Assembly: GCF_001655055.1 (NCBI RefSeq)
Contig: NZ_LXEW01000003.1
Span: 1-64,000 of the forward strand
Reading direction: 5' to 3'
DNA: 64,000 nt
Source: Providencia heimbachae ATCC 35613
GTDB lineage: Bacteria > Pseudomonadota > Gammaproteobacteria > Enterobacterales > Enterobacteriaceae
Numbering within the stretch: position 1 is the stretch's first letter; every line of letters begins with the position of its first letter. A program made the translations under genes and the position numbers. The notes beneath the pieces are model-generated. The model saw only the letters and a list, made by a program, of their open reading frames with translations, did no database searches and had not been told where the DNA came from. Below, in pieces: positions 1-7,272 of the stretch.

Positions 1-480
1 ATATCGGTTGATGCGATTATTTTGAATATTAAAAGTAACCCTCTGTGTTATTTTTTAGCATTTATCGGTGCTATTCTTTGGTCATTTTACAGCAATGTGA
101 CGAAGCGAATTTCAGGGGGAAATAATGGGATGGTTCTCTTTTTTATACTGACATCTCTCGGACTTTGGGGGCTTTATTTATTTGAAGCGCCAAGTACATC
201 CAACATTAACTTTAATAGCGTTGCTTTATTGCTATTAGCCTCTGTTGCCACAGGTGGCGCAAATGCACTTTGGACATATGCGGTCATCAAAGGAAATATC
301 GCTTTTTTAGGCACGTTATCCTATTTTACACCGGTTATTTCAACTGCATTTTCATCTGCATTACTCAGCACCGCTTTGACTTTAGGTTTCTGGCAAGGTG
401 TCGTGATGGTAACTATTGGGTCTATAACCTGTTATTTGGCGACCCGAACATATTCAGCACGTGAAAAAGCCAATAACTAA
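1..480 (+). CDS. yddG: YddG-type aromatic amino acid / paraquat exporter, 3' part only
   Basis: The reading frame is open from the first base, so the gene starts upstream of the window; the apparent TTG start at 22 is only an internal codon. About 160 C-terminal residues are present, covering the second half of a DMT/EamA-family inner-membrane exporter with about five hydrophobic segments. The segments PLCYFLAFIGAILW, SYFTPVIS and FWQGVVMV correspond well to E. coli YddG, which exports aromatic amino acids and analogues. The gene ends in ARTYS-type basic residues typical of the cytoplasmic tail. A loose inverted repeat (AGCGCC...GGCGCT) follows the stop but has no clear U-tract. Family assignment is secure; substrate is by homology. 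Confidence 0.85.
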   Translation: MSVDAIILNIKSNPLCYFLAFIGAILWSFYSNVTKRISGGNNGMVLFFILTSLGLWGLYLFEAPSTSNINFNSVALLLLASVATGGANALWTYAVIKGNIAFLGTLSYFTPVISTAFSSALLSTALTLGFWQGVVMVTIGSITCYLATRTYSAREKANN

Positions 481-541
481 TTTGATAATAAAGCGCCAAT
501 ATATGATCTGATGAATAAAATATAGGCGCTATCGAGCGGCA

Positions 542-1378
542 TTAAATGGTTTTGATATGGGGTAATTCGGTATTAATAAACTTATTTATGGCGACAGCGA
601 CCCCCTCATTTTCATTTGTTTCTGTGACAAATTTAACCATTTTGCGAATATGCTCATCGGCATTTCCCATCGCAACAGAAACGCTGGCATATTGTAACAT
701 TTGAATGTCATTATTCTGATCGCCAATGCTCATCACTTTATCGGGTGTGATACCTAATTTTTCACAGATTATCTGTAGGGCAGCCCCTTTACTTGATGTT
801 TTATTAGCAATTTCTAAATAGTAAGGGCTTGTCTTAACCAATGAATAATTTTCGAATGCATTTTCTGGAATATAACTGATACCAATATCGAGTTTTTCAG
901 GGTGATCGATCATCATTATTTTGGTAAAGCCAAGCGTCGGCTCCATTTCACTTGCAGGACAGTAAACTAACGGTGTATTTGTTAAGTATGCATCTTGAAC
1001 CGTGTAGTGGCTAATATGCCGATTGGCAGTAAACATCGTGTTATCTGCAAGAGCGTGTAAATGAACGCCAATATTGCGCGATAATTCCTCAAAGTACTGG
1101 TAGTCAGCAAAATCTAACAAATTTTCGGCAAGATGACTGCCATCATAAGCTTGGTGGATTACGCTGCCATTATTACTGATGCAATAATTATTAACCGTAT
1201 TGAGTCCTAATTCCTCTAAATATGGTTTGATACCTAAATAGGGTCTGCCAGAGGCTAAAATAATATGGACCCCTTTCTGGTTAGCCAGAGAGACCGCTTC
1301 TTTTACCGCTGGGGATATTTGATGCTGAGAATTGAGTAACGTACCATCCAAATCAATTGCGACTAGTTTGATTGACAT
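542..1378 (-). CDS. yidA: HAD-superfamily sugar phosphatase, YidA type
   Basis: A Cof/YidA-type HAD phosphatase of 278 residues, predicted cytoplasmic, acting on small phosphorylated sugars or cofactors in a Mg-dependent way. HAD motif I is DLDGT with Asp9 and Asp11 as nucleophile and acid/base; motif II lies at ASGRP; the Mg-binding motif GDQNND is in the C-terminal quarter. The segment HYTVQDAYLTNTPLVYC and the closing EGVAVAINKF match E. coli YidA (270 aa). I chose the ATG at 1378 rather than 1390 because GGAGG lies six bases before it and the encoded N-terminus MSIKLVAIDLDG then aligns with YidA. It stands alone, convergent with yddG. Confidence 0.88.
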   Translation of the reverse strand: MSIKLVAIDLDGTLLNSQHQISPAVKEAVSLANQKGVHIILASGRPYLGIKPYLEELGLNTVNNYCISNNGSVIHQAYDGSHLAENLLDFADYQYFEELSRNIGVHLHALADNTMFTANRHISHYTVQDAYLTNTPLVYCPASEMEPTLGFTKIMMIDHPEKLDIGISYIPENAFENYSLVKTSPYYLEIANKTSSKGAALQIICEKLGITPDKVMSIGDQNNDIQMLQYASVSVAMGNADEHIRKMVKFVTETNENEGVAVAINKFINTELPHIKTI

Positions 1379-1600
1379 CCACGCCTCCAAAAAATGAGAA
1401 TTTAATTTAAATACCTTACTCTAATTATTAAGAATGTAAATTAACTAGATAGGGTTGTTTGATTGGTTGAAAATTGAACAGTAACGTTAAAGTCGCTGTT
1501 CAATTTGCCACGATTATGTGAGTCGTTAAGGGGATTGAAATGAAAATGGCTTATAGCATTAACATATTGGAATGTGGAAATTAATGCGATTAAAACATAT

Positions 1601-1984
1601 TCACTCATAATCACGGGTCAGATGTATCGGTTGTTTAACTTCTAGGTCAATTTGGTCATTTTGCCTAAAGTCAAAGGGCGTTATGCCATATTCTTTACGG
1701 AACATATAGGTAAAGTGGGATTGCGAACCAAACCCAAAATCGAGAGCAATATCGAAAATTGATTGGCTACTATTTCTAAGAAGATTGACAGCGCCAGCTA
1801 AACGACGTTGACGAATGTATTTACCCAGCGAAATCCCAGTCACTTCTTTAAATATTTTTTGCATATGCCAAAGTGAGTAGCCAGAGTAGGCGGCAAGTTC
1901 TTCCAAATGAATAACTCGGCCTAAGTGCTCCTCAATCCATTTACTCAAAGCATAAACAAGTGCTACATGGTTATCTTGTGCCAT
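1601..1984 (-). CDS. Short AraC-family regulator, MarA/SoxS/AarP-like
   Basis: A 127-residue protein that is almost only a double helix-turn-helix AraC DNA-binding domain: the first HTH is around LEELAAYSGYSLWHMQKIF and the second around SIFDIALDFGFGSQSHFTYMFRKEYG. It has no ligand-binding domain, as in MarA, SoxS, RamA and Providencia stuartii AarP, which are controlled by synthesis level and activate antibiotic-resistance and stress genes at marboxes. The C-terminal tail after GITPFDFR is longer than in MarA. There is no co-directional partner gene. Which of these paralogues it is cannot be settled by reading; AarP is a reasonable guess because of the host. The ribosome-binding site is weak (TTTGAG). 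Confidence 0.8.
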   Translation of the reverse strand: MAQDNHVALVYALSKWIEEHLGRVIHLEELAAYSGYSLWHMQKIFKEVTGISLGKYIRQRRLAGAVNLLRNSSQSIFDIALDFGFGSQSHFTYMFRKEYGITPFDFRQNDQIDLEVKQPIHLTRDYE

Positions 1985-2318
1985 CTCAAATTATTTCTAG
2001 TTTTACGGTAGCCGAAGTATACACAACTTCATTTCCCCATGACAAAGGCTGCTTGTGCGGTATTACCGATTTTTTGGATAAAAAAAGCACAATCAGAATA
2101 AGTTATTACACAATAGTGTTTAAAATGAGCAAAATTCACATGAATGACGGTGAATTGCTCATTTTCCTCAAATTTCGTCGCGAAGCTTAAGGTAACATTC
2201 ATTTCTTGAATATATTACATGTCGCATAAAAGTTATAGAGCGCCACAAAGTGATAGAGCCTGTCATTGTAATCATTTGAAAAATAAAAACCATCTGTGAA
2301 AGTATCAAGGAATGTGAC
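1985..2318. other. Intergenic region between the MarA-like gene and mgrB
   Basis: This AT-rich stretch of about 330 bases carries the promoters of the two divergent genes. Two overlapping open frames here (1960-2190 plus, 2168-2356 minus) have no ribosome-binding site and no recognisable sequence. A tandem PhoP box, expected in front of mgrB, was looked for and not found in a convincing form; only a single TGTTTA half-site is seen near 2117. Confidence 0.5.
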
Positions 2319-2465
2319 GTGTTTGGACGAAAAATAATACTCATTGGATGCATCATTGTTATTTGCCTATTTTTATACCTATTAGCAATGGATAACCTTT
2401 GTGATCAAGGGGGCGAAAACTTTATCTTTGGAATATGCCGCATTACGGACTTGTTACCGTTTTGA
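2319..2465 (+). CDS. mgrB: MgrB, small inner-membrane inhibitor of PhoQ
   Basis: A 48-residue single-pass membrane protein. After a short basic N-terminus (FGRK) there is a hydrophobic segment of about 19 residues, then a periplasmic tail with the MgrB pattern C-D-Q ... G-I-C-x-I ... P (here CDQGGENFIFGICRITDLLPF-type tail, with Cys28 and Cys40). In E. coli, MgrB (47 aa) binds the sensor kinase PhoQ and damps PhoPQ signalling; the two cysteines are needed. The start is a GTG with AGGA seven bases upstream (2308-2311); no ATG is available in frame. The gene lies alone, not beside yebO as in E. coli. pagP, a classical PhoP target, lies 1.6 kb away. The identification rests on the conserved tail motif and length. 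Confidence 0.85.
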   Translation: MFGRKIILIGCIIVICLFLYLLAMDNLCDQGGENFIFGICRITDLLPF

Positions 2466-2663
2466 ATTTGCTTTCTAATACACGCTGCTGATATTCAGTC
2501 GTCATAATCATCAAATAAGTACTAATCTGTAATATTATGAAAAATAAAGACAAGAACTGAGTCAGCTTTTCAGTAGTGTTAAAAACAAAATTCAAATAAA
2601 CTTGTGTGATTATCACTAGTTTGGATGATAACGAGCAAGTAACAGGACGAAAAGGGTAAAGTT

Positions 2664-4037
2664 ATGGCGCAACAGCAACAAACGCTAAAGCGTGGATTGA
2701 AAAATAGGCATATCCAATTGATTGCATTGGGAGGCGCTGTTGGTACAGGGTTGTTCCTCGGCATTGCAACAACAATACAAATGGCAGGGCCATCTGTTCT
2801 ATTAGGGTATGCCCTTTGTGGTTTTATTGCCTTCCTGATCATGCGTCAGTTGGGGGAAATGATTGTACAAGAGCCTGTCGCAGGTTCATTTAGCCATTTT
2901 GCATTTAAATATTGGGGCGGTTTTGCTGGGTTTTTATCTGGTTGGAATTACTGGGTAATGTTTATTCTGGTTGGTATGACAGAGTTAACCGCCGCTGGAA
3001 AGTATATGCAGCATTGGTGGCCAGAGCTTCCGATATGGGTATCTGCCGCCGTCTTTTTTATTGCGGTCAATGCCATCAATTTAGTGAATGTTCGTTCTTA
3101 TGGAGAGACCGAATTCTGGTTTGCACTGATTAAGGTCGTCGCTGTTGTTGCGATGATTATTTTTGGTTGTTATTTATTGTTAAGCGGTCATGGTGGGCCT
3201 CAAGCAAAAGTCAGCAACTTATGGGAGTATGGCGGGTTCTTTGCCAAAGATTTTAGTGGGCTATTAATGGCGCTCGCTATTATTATGTTCTCATTTGGTG
3301 GCTTGGAATTGGTGGGTATAACTGCCGCGGAAGCTGAAGATCCAGAAAAAAGCATACCAAAAGCGATCAACCAAGTTGTTTACCGTATTCTTATTTTTTA
3401 TATCGGCTCATTAGCGGTATTGCTTGCTCTTTATCCGTGGGTTGATTTAGATGGCAAAACAAGTCCATTCGTTTTAATTTTCCATGAATTGGGTGATTTA
3501 TTTGTCGCTAACGCATTAAACGTGGTGATTTTAATTGCGGCGCTATCTGTTTATAACAGTGGAGCCTATTGTACTAGTCGTATGCTTTATGGCCTTGCGC
3601 AGCAGGGTAATGCCCCTAGATTTATGGCAAAGGTTAATAAAGGCGGTGTTCCTGTTATGGCATTAGTCGTTTCAGGGATTGCGACATCAGGCGGAATTTT
3701 AATAAATTTCGTGATGGAAGGCCGTGCGTTTGAATTATTGATGTCTCTTGTGGTAACAACCTTAGTTTTAAACTGGATTATGATTTGTATTTCAAACTTA
3801 AAATTCAGAGCCGCAATGAACAAACAAGGCGTTGCAACTAAGTTTAAAAGTATTTGGTATCCATTCGGAAATTACCTCTGCTTAGCGTTTCTTTCGCTGA
3901 TCCTTGTTATTATTTTAACGATGGATGGATTGCGAATTTCCGTACTAATCATGCCGCTATGGATAGCAGTTCTGTGGGTTGGTTATCAATTCTCAGGCAC
4001 TAAAAAGCAAGGCGTTTCTGAAAATAGTGTGGAATAG
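2664..4037 (+). CDS. aroP: Aromatic amino acid permease, AroP/PheP type
   Basis: A 457-residue APC-superfamily proton symporter with 12 predicted membrane helices. The opening LKRGLKNRHIQLIALGG-A-GTGLFLG contains the G-[AG]-x-GTG substrate-backbone motif of helix I; further landmarks are QLGEMIVQEPVAGSFSHFA, FSFGGLELVGITAAEAEDPEKSIPKA and SVYNSGAYC. These read closer to AroP (Phe, Tyr, Trp uptake) than to PheP: GPQAKVSNLWEYGGF and IFHELGDLFVANALNVV are near-matches to AroP. The ATG follows AAAAGGG with about eight bases of spacing. No TyrR box (TGTAAA-N6-TTTACA) could be recognised upstream. Substrate preference is inferred from family membership. Confidence 0.85.
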   Translation: MAQQQQTLKRGLKNRHIQLIALGGAVGTGLFLGIATTIQMAGPSVLLGYALCGFIAFLIMRQLGEMIVQEPVAGSFSHFAFKYWGGFAGFLSGWNYWVMFILVGMTELTAAGKYMQHWWPELPIWVSAAVFFIAVNAINLVNVRSYGETEFWFALIKVVAVVAMIIFGCYLLLSGHGGPQAKVSNLWEYGGFFAKDFSGLLMALAIIMFSFGGLELVGITAAEAEDPEKSIPKAINQVVYRILIFYIGSLAVLLALYPWVDLDGKTSPFVLIFHELGDLFVANALNVVILIAALSVYNSGAYCTSRMLYGLAQQGNAPRFMAKVNKGGVPVMALVVSGIATSGGILINFVMEGRAFELLMSLVVTTLVLNWIMICISNLKFRAAMNKQGVATKFKSIWYPFGNYLCLAFLSLILVIILTMDGLRISVLIMPLWIAVLWVGYQFSGTKKQGVSENSVE

Positions 4038-4059
4038 ACATTATTGATGTGATTGCGCT

Positions 4060-4099
4060 AAAAAAATGGCTGATGGATAAAACTCATCGGCCATTTTTT
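4060..4099. terminator. Bidirectional intrinsic terminator between aroP and pagP
   Basis: Stem AAAAAATGGCTGATG (4061-4075) pairs with CATCGGCCATTTTTT (4085-4099) with one G-U pair and a 9-base loop. An A-run on one side and a T-run on the other make it usable in both directions, which suits the convergent genes. Confidence 0.85.
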
Positions 4100-4114
4100 C
4101 ACATTAAATTTGAG

Positions 4115-4690
4115 TTACCACTGCCAGCGTAGCCACGCAAATAAAACGTTCCCATTGTTGTATGTGCCTGGAATATAGGTGGCTTGAAGTGAAAGCCTAT
4201 CATATTCAATAGAAACTAGAGGTAGGGGAACCGGAATTGGTATGTAGTTGTAATCGTCACGGGCTGTAATGCTTAGCGTAAAACCTGCACCCATACGAAA
4301 GCCATCTAAGTCACCTGGGACCCACATTTTTTGGAAGCCGTATCCGACGATAGGCTCAAATTTATTGTGTGAATCTTTAAAAACCATTGCATACAGAGAG
4401 TGCCAGTCATTGTCTTCATCAAAGCGATATTTACCGAATCCAATGCCCCATGGCTGCTCATTATAAGAGTCCGTTTTCTCTTTATCATAGGTAAAACGGT
4501 TATGCCAAGTAAAGGTCGGGATATAAAGTTCATACTTGTCCGAATCCCAAGTCGTGCTAACGTTATTGGTAAATTTATCCCATAAACCAACTGATTTTTC
4601 TTCAGCTAAGGCTGGCGATGATAAGCCAATTGAAGCAGCGATGAGAAGCGTTGAGCTTGCAATTAACTGTCTGTTTTTCTTAACTCTCAT
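4115..4690 (-). CDS. pagP: PagP, lipid A palmitoyltransferase of the outer membrane
   Basis: Transfers palmitate from outer-leaflet phospholipid to lipid A, strengthening the outer membrane barrier. The 191-residue precursor has a signal peptide ending SSPALA (cleavage after Ala29). The eight-stranded barrel carries the catalytic residues expected for PagP: His63 in TWHNRF and Asp106-Ser107 in FKDSH (about 34, 77 and 78 in mature numbering, one off E. coli). The C-terminus is ALRWQW-like (AWLRWQW), a typical outer-membrane terminal aromatic. In E. coli pagP is PhoP-activated; no clear PhoP box was found here, but the likely mgrB gene nearby shows PhoPQ is probably present. Start ATG has GGA seven bases upstream. 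Confidence 0.93.
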   Translation of the reverse strand: MRVKKNRQLIASSTLLIAASIGLSSPALAEEKSVGLWDKFTNNVSTTWDSDKYELYIPTFTWHNRFTYDKEKTDSYNEQPWGIGFGKYRFDEDNDWHSLYAMVFKDSHNKFEPIVGYGFQKMWVPGDLDGFRMGAGFTLSITARDDYNYIPIPVPLPLVSIEYDRLSLQATYIPGTYNNGNVLFAWLRWQW

Positions 4691-5076
4691 TGTAAATCCA
4701 ATTTAAATTTTTACTTTTATATAAACGATGATTGGCTCGCTAATAGTTAATATATTAGCATTTTTATAATAATTATGGACTGGAATTATTTTAATTAAGA
4801 TAAGCGGAAGAAGACAGTATTATTTTTTTAGATGTTAGCTGCGGTTTAATTTCATTTTAATTATTCACTCAAAAATAGAAAAATTAGCTTAAGTTTTAGT
4901 GGTGAATACCAATAAATTCGGGGGATAAATACTGGTATTTGTTAATACATATGAGACAATCAAATCAAATTATTGCTTGATTTAGCAGTATTTTTTTTTA
5001 ATTTAAAATAGCTGAAGTTATAGTCGCCGTTATATTTGGCTTAAGAAACATTCGTGACATACAGGAGTGGTAATTA
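4691..5076. other. AT-rich intergenic region between divergent pagP and thiD
   Basis: About 385 very AT-rich bases that must hold the promoters of both genes. The sequence CGGTTTAATTTCATTTTAA (near 4846-4864) loosely resembles a degenerate PhoP direct repeat, but the second half is poor and I do not call it. No TPP riboswitch (thi box) was recognised before thiD. No gene seen. Confidence 0.4.
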
Positions 5077-5874
5077 ATGAGAATCAATGCGTTAACCATA
5101 GCCGGTACTGACCCTTCGGGGGGAGCCGGTATTCAGGCAGATTTAAAAACCTTTTCTGCATTAGGCGCCTATGGAACAAGCGTTATGACGGCTCTGGTCG
5201 CGCAAAATACTCGTGGTGTACAGTCTGTGCATAATTTACCTGAAGATTTTGTTGCAGCGCAGCTTGAATCCGTTCTCAGTGATGTACGTATTGATAGTGC
5301 GAAGATTGGCATGCTATCTAATCAGCAAAATATATTTGTTGTTGCGGATGCATTGAGAAAGTACCCCATTCCTTATGTTGTACTTGATACAGTTATGGTG
5401 GCAAAAAGTGGTGACCCACTGCTGCTACCCGATGCCGTTGATACACTACGTCAAGAATTACTGCCGATTGTTTCTTTGATTACCCCCAATTTGCCAGAGG
5501 CGGCTGTGCTATTAAATGAAAAAATGGCAGAAACAGAAAGCCAAATGCTGACCCAAGGTTATAAATTATTAGGAATGGGTTGTCAGGCCGTATTGATGAA
5601 AGGGGGGCATTTAAGCGATCCAGAGAGCCCTGATTGGCTGATCACCCCTCAAGGTGAATGGCGGTTTACTTCCCCCCGAATTGCGACTAAAAATACTCAT
5701 GGCACAGGTTGTACCCTTTCTGCTGCGATTGCGGCATTAAGACCTCGTCAAGTAGATTGGCAATCTACGGTTATTGAAGCAAAGAATTATCTGCAAGCGG
5801 CGTTAGAAAAAGCAGATAGCTTAGAAGTTGGCAGCGGGATCGGTCCAGTACATCACTTTCATGCTTGGTGGTAA
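5077..5874 (+). CDS. thiD: ThiD, hydroxymethylpyrimidine / phosphomethylpyrimidine kinase
   Basis: A cytoplasmic ribokinase-fold enzyme of 265 residues that phosphorylates HMP and HMP-P in thiamine synthesis and salvage. The start MRINALTIAGTDPSGGAGIQADLK is the family signature (GTDPSGGAGIQAD substrate and phosphate-binding loop); the C-terminal anion-hole motif is THGTGCTLSAAIAA with the catalytic aspartate position replaced in the usual GTGC pattern. Length matches E. coli ThiD (266). GGAG lies nine bases before the ATG. It stands alone, away from thiM or thiCEFGH, so it serves a pathway encoded elsewhere. A short 8-bp hairpin follows the stop. Confidence 0.95.
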   Translation: MRINALTIAGTDPSGGAGIQADLKTFSALGAYGTSVMTALVAQNTRGVQSVHNLPEDFVAAQLESVLSDVRIDSAKIGMLSNQQNIFVVADALRKYPIPYVVLDTVMVAKSGDPLLLPDAVDTLRQELLPIVSLITPNLPEAAVLLNEKMAETESQMLTQGYKLLGMGCQAVLMKGGHLSDPESPDWLITPQGEWRFTSPRIATKNTHGTGCTLSAAIAALRPRQVDWQSTVIEAKNYLQAALEKADSLEVGSGIGPVHHFHAWW

Positions 5875-5881
5875 TAATTGA

Positions 5882-5901
5882 TAGCCCTCATTCGAGGGCT
5901 A
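5882..5901. terminator. Short hairpin between convergent thiD and yegS
   Basis: TAGCCCTC (5882-5889), loop ATTC, GAGGGCTA (5894-5901): a perfect 8-bp stem just after both stop codons. It lacks a good U-tract in either direction, so it may be a weak terminator or a transcript-end stabiliser. Confidence 0.5.
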
Positions 5902-5912
5902 AATGAAATAGA

Positions 5913-6812
5913 TTAAAGTAGTAGGCTACATTGCGGGGGTAAACGGCATTGCAATGCATTTGGAACGACTTTAAAGGTAAATGTATCCCCAGAAAGTGGT
6001 TCACCGTCTAAATTTAATACCATATCGTGAGGCGATGAAATTTTTATCCATGAGCTGGTTTTTTGGATCAAATGCTCATTTTTATCAGATGAAAATAAAT
6101 TGCTAAGAAAAGCTGGGATAACATCCCTTGAAGGGACAATAAGCAAATTTAAAATACCATCATTAATTAATGCATCTGGAGTTAATTGTTGGCCACCACC
6201 CGCTTGACGTCCATTTCCGATAGCTACCACCAGTGTTTCACCTTCCCAATTGAAGTTTTCAGCCTCAATTTTGCATATATCTGTTTTTAATGTATCAGGG
6301 CGCAACAACCCGTTGATAACATAGGCTGCGCCACCTAACGCAGATTTAAGTGCTTCAGGCGTTTCTGTGGTGATCCGTGTACCAAAACCGCCCGTTGCCA
6401 TATTCATAAAATAATAGTGGTCATTGACTTGCGCTAAGTCGATTTTGGTTGATTTGCCTTTAACCGCTAGGGCTAAAGCTTGTTCAATATCTAATGGAAT
6501 GTTTGCACTGTTGGCAAAATCATTGGCAGTTCCCATGGGAAGGATGCCCATCGCAGGGCGAGTATCAGTAGGGAACTTCATCAAGGCGGTTGATACTGCG
6601 TTAATCGTACCGTCTCCTCCTGCTGCAATAATAGTTCCAATACGTTGTGCTATTGCGTCTTTAATAAATTCATAGGTATCTTGGGGTTCCCAAGGAATAC
6701 GTACCAAAATGGTATGGCCGTCTTTACGAATATGATTAATGGCTTTGCGTAACTCAGGGTTAGCCGATTGTTTACCATTAAGAATTATCATAGCGGACTG
6801 AATATCATGCAT
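5913..6812 (-). CDS. yegS: YegS, diacylglycerol-kinase-family lipid kinase
   Basis: A 299-residue cytosolic, membrane-associated kinase of the DAGK catalytic family; E. coli YegS phosphorylates phosphatidylglycerol in vitro. The nucleotide-binding motif is GGDGTINAV (IIAAGGDGTINAVSTAL) near residues 64-75, followed by MGILPMGTANDFA and, in the second domain, GNGRQAGGGQQLTPDA and LNLDGEPLSG. These are characteristic YegS blocks. In E. coli it also lies close to yegQ and the mdt-bae operon, so this is conserved neighbourhood. The start ATG at 6812 follows a weak site. In this window the sRNA gene cyaR lies between yegS and yegQ on the same strand. Confidence 0.93.
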   Translation of the reverse strand: MHDIQSAMIILNGKQSANPELRKAINHIRKDGHTILVRIPWEPQDTYEFIKDAIAQRIGTIIAAGGDGTINAVSTALMKFPTDTRPAMGILPMGTANDFANSANIPLDIEQALALAVKGKSTKIDLAQVNDHYYFMNMATGGFGTRITTETPEALKSALGGAAYVINGLLRPDTLKTDICKIEAENFNWEGETLVVAIGNGRQAGGGQQLTPDALINDGILNLLIVPSRDVIPAFLSNLFSSDKNEHLIQKTSSWIKISSPHDMVLNLDGEPLSGDTFTFKVVPNALQCRLPPQCSLLL

Positions 6813-6964
6813 AAATAAATCATCCGATTTAAATTAATAATGTCAAAAGTATAAGCGGATTAATGGGAAAGGTGGGTGATTTTTTACGATATTTACCAAA
6901 AACAGAGATATCCTGTAATTTAAAATAGTTGGGGTATGAATTATCAGTGAGGAAGGATAACGAG

Positions 6965-7056
6965 AAAAAAGAAATGGCTAGCTCAAGGGAGATTGAGCTA
7001 GCCAAGGAGGTGGTTCCTAGTCTTATTTTATGACTTTCTAGTTCTTCATTTTCAGT
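6965..7056 (-). ncRNA. cyaR: CyaR, Hfq-dependent small RNA
   Basis: On the minus strand the sequence GGAACCACCTCCTT (7017-7004) is followed by a strong hairpin, TGGCTAGCTCAA / TTGAGCTAGCCA (7004-6993 and 6986-6975) with loop TCTCCC and a T-rich tail to 6965. E. coli CyaR has the same anti-Shine-Dalgarno seed AGGAACCACCTCCTT, the same AATCTCCCTT loop and a closing stem of different sequence, and it too lies directly downstream of yegQ. Upstream, the CATAAAAT block is also shared. A -10 TATAGT at 7066-7061 puts the start near 7056-7053, giving about 90 nt (E. coli 87). In E. coli CyaR represses ompX, luxS and nadE. The compensatory change in the stem supports a real RNA. Confidence 0.88.
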
Positions 7057-7087
7057 AGTGACTATACGATATTGAATAACCAATTGA

Positions 7088-7103
7088 TGTGATCTGTTGC
7101 ATA
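7088..7103. promoter_or_regulatory. Probable CRP site of the cyaR promoter
   Basis: TGTGATCTGTTGCATA matches the CRP consensus TGTGA-N6-TCACA at 8 of 10 positions (one perfect half). Its centre, about 7095.5, is some 40 bases upstream of the inferred cyaR start, as expected for a class II CRP-activated promoter. CRP control of cyaR is established in E. coli. Confidence 0.7.
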
Positions 7104-7146
7104 AAATTGGATATTGAGTGCACTTTTAAACGGGGTTGTCAATAAC

Positions 7147-7159
7147 GAGAATGATTCTC
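7147..7159. promoter_or_regulatory. Perfect 13-bp palindrome resembling a Fur box core
   Basis: GAGAATGATTCTC is a perfect inverted repeat around a central G/A position, and AATGATTCTCAT is the same core as the better Fur box found at 58513-58531. The flanks (ATATAA) fit the 19-bp Fur consensus poorly. It lies about 98 bases upstream of the inferred cyaR start and just beyond the trhP terminator. Confidence 0.4.
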
Positions 7160-7205
7160 ATATAATAAAGTGCATAAAATGACTATTTTAATTAAAAAAC
7201 AATAA

Positions 7206-7247
7206 CAAAAAAGCCAAAAATTTGGTTATGATTATTTGGCTTTTTTT
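7206..7247 (-). terminator. Intrinsic terminator of trhP
   Basis: AAGCCAAA (7211-7218) pairs with TTTGGCTT (7235-7242); on the minus strand the stem is followed by a run of T. The mirror T-run on the plus strand makes it potentially bidirectional. It isolates trhP from the cyaR promoter. Confidence 0.75.
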
Positions 7248-7272
7248 GTATATTCGCAGATTATTATGCCAT

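Noticed and set aside
1960-2356. Two frames of 76 and 62 codons between the MarA-like gene and aroP
   Set aside because: No ribosome-binding sites, low-complexity translations, and the second lies antisense to mgrB and its leader.
4846-4864. PhoP box upstream of pagP or thiD
   Set aside because: Only one good half-site (GGTTTA); the second is ATTTTA, and position relative to a promoter is unclear.
6829-7083. 84-codon minus-strand frame between yegS and trhP
   Set aside because: It starts at TTG, has no ribosome-binding site and runs straight through the cyaR hairpin and terminator; the RNA gene explains the sequence better.
6961-7159. Possible RyhB, suggested by the Fur-like palindrome followed by TTGACA and a terminator
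   Set aside because: The RyhB core (CACATTGCTTCC region) is absent, whereas the CyaR seed, loop and genomic position all match.
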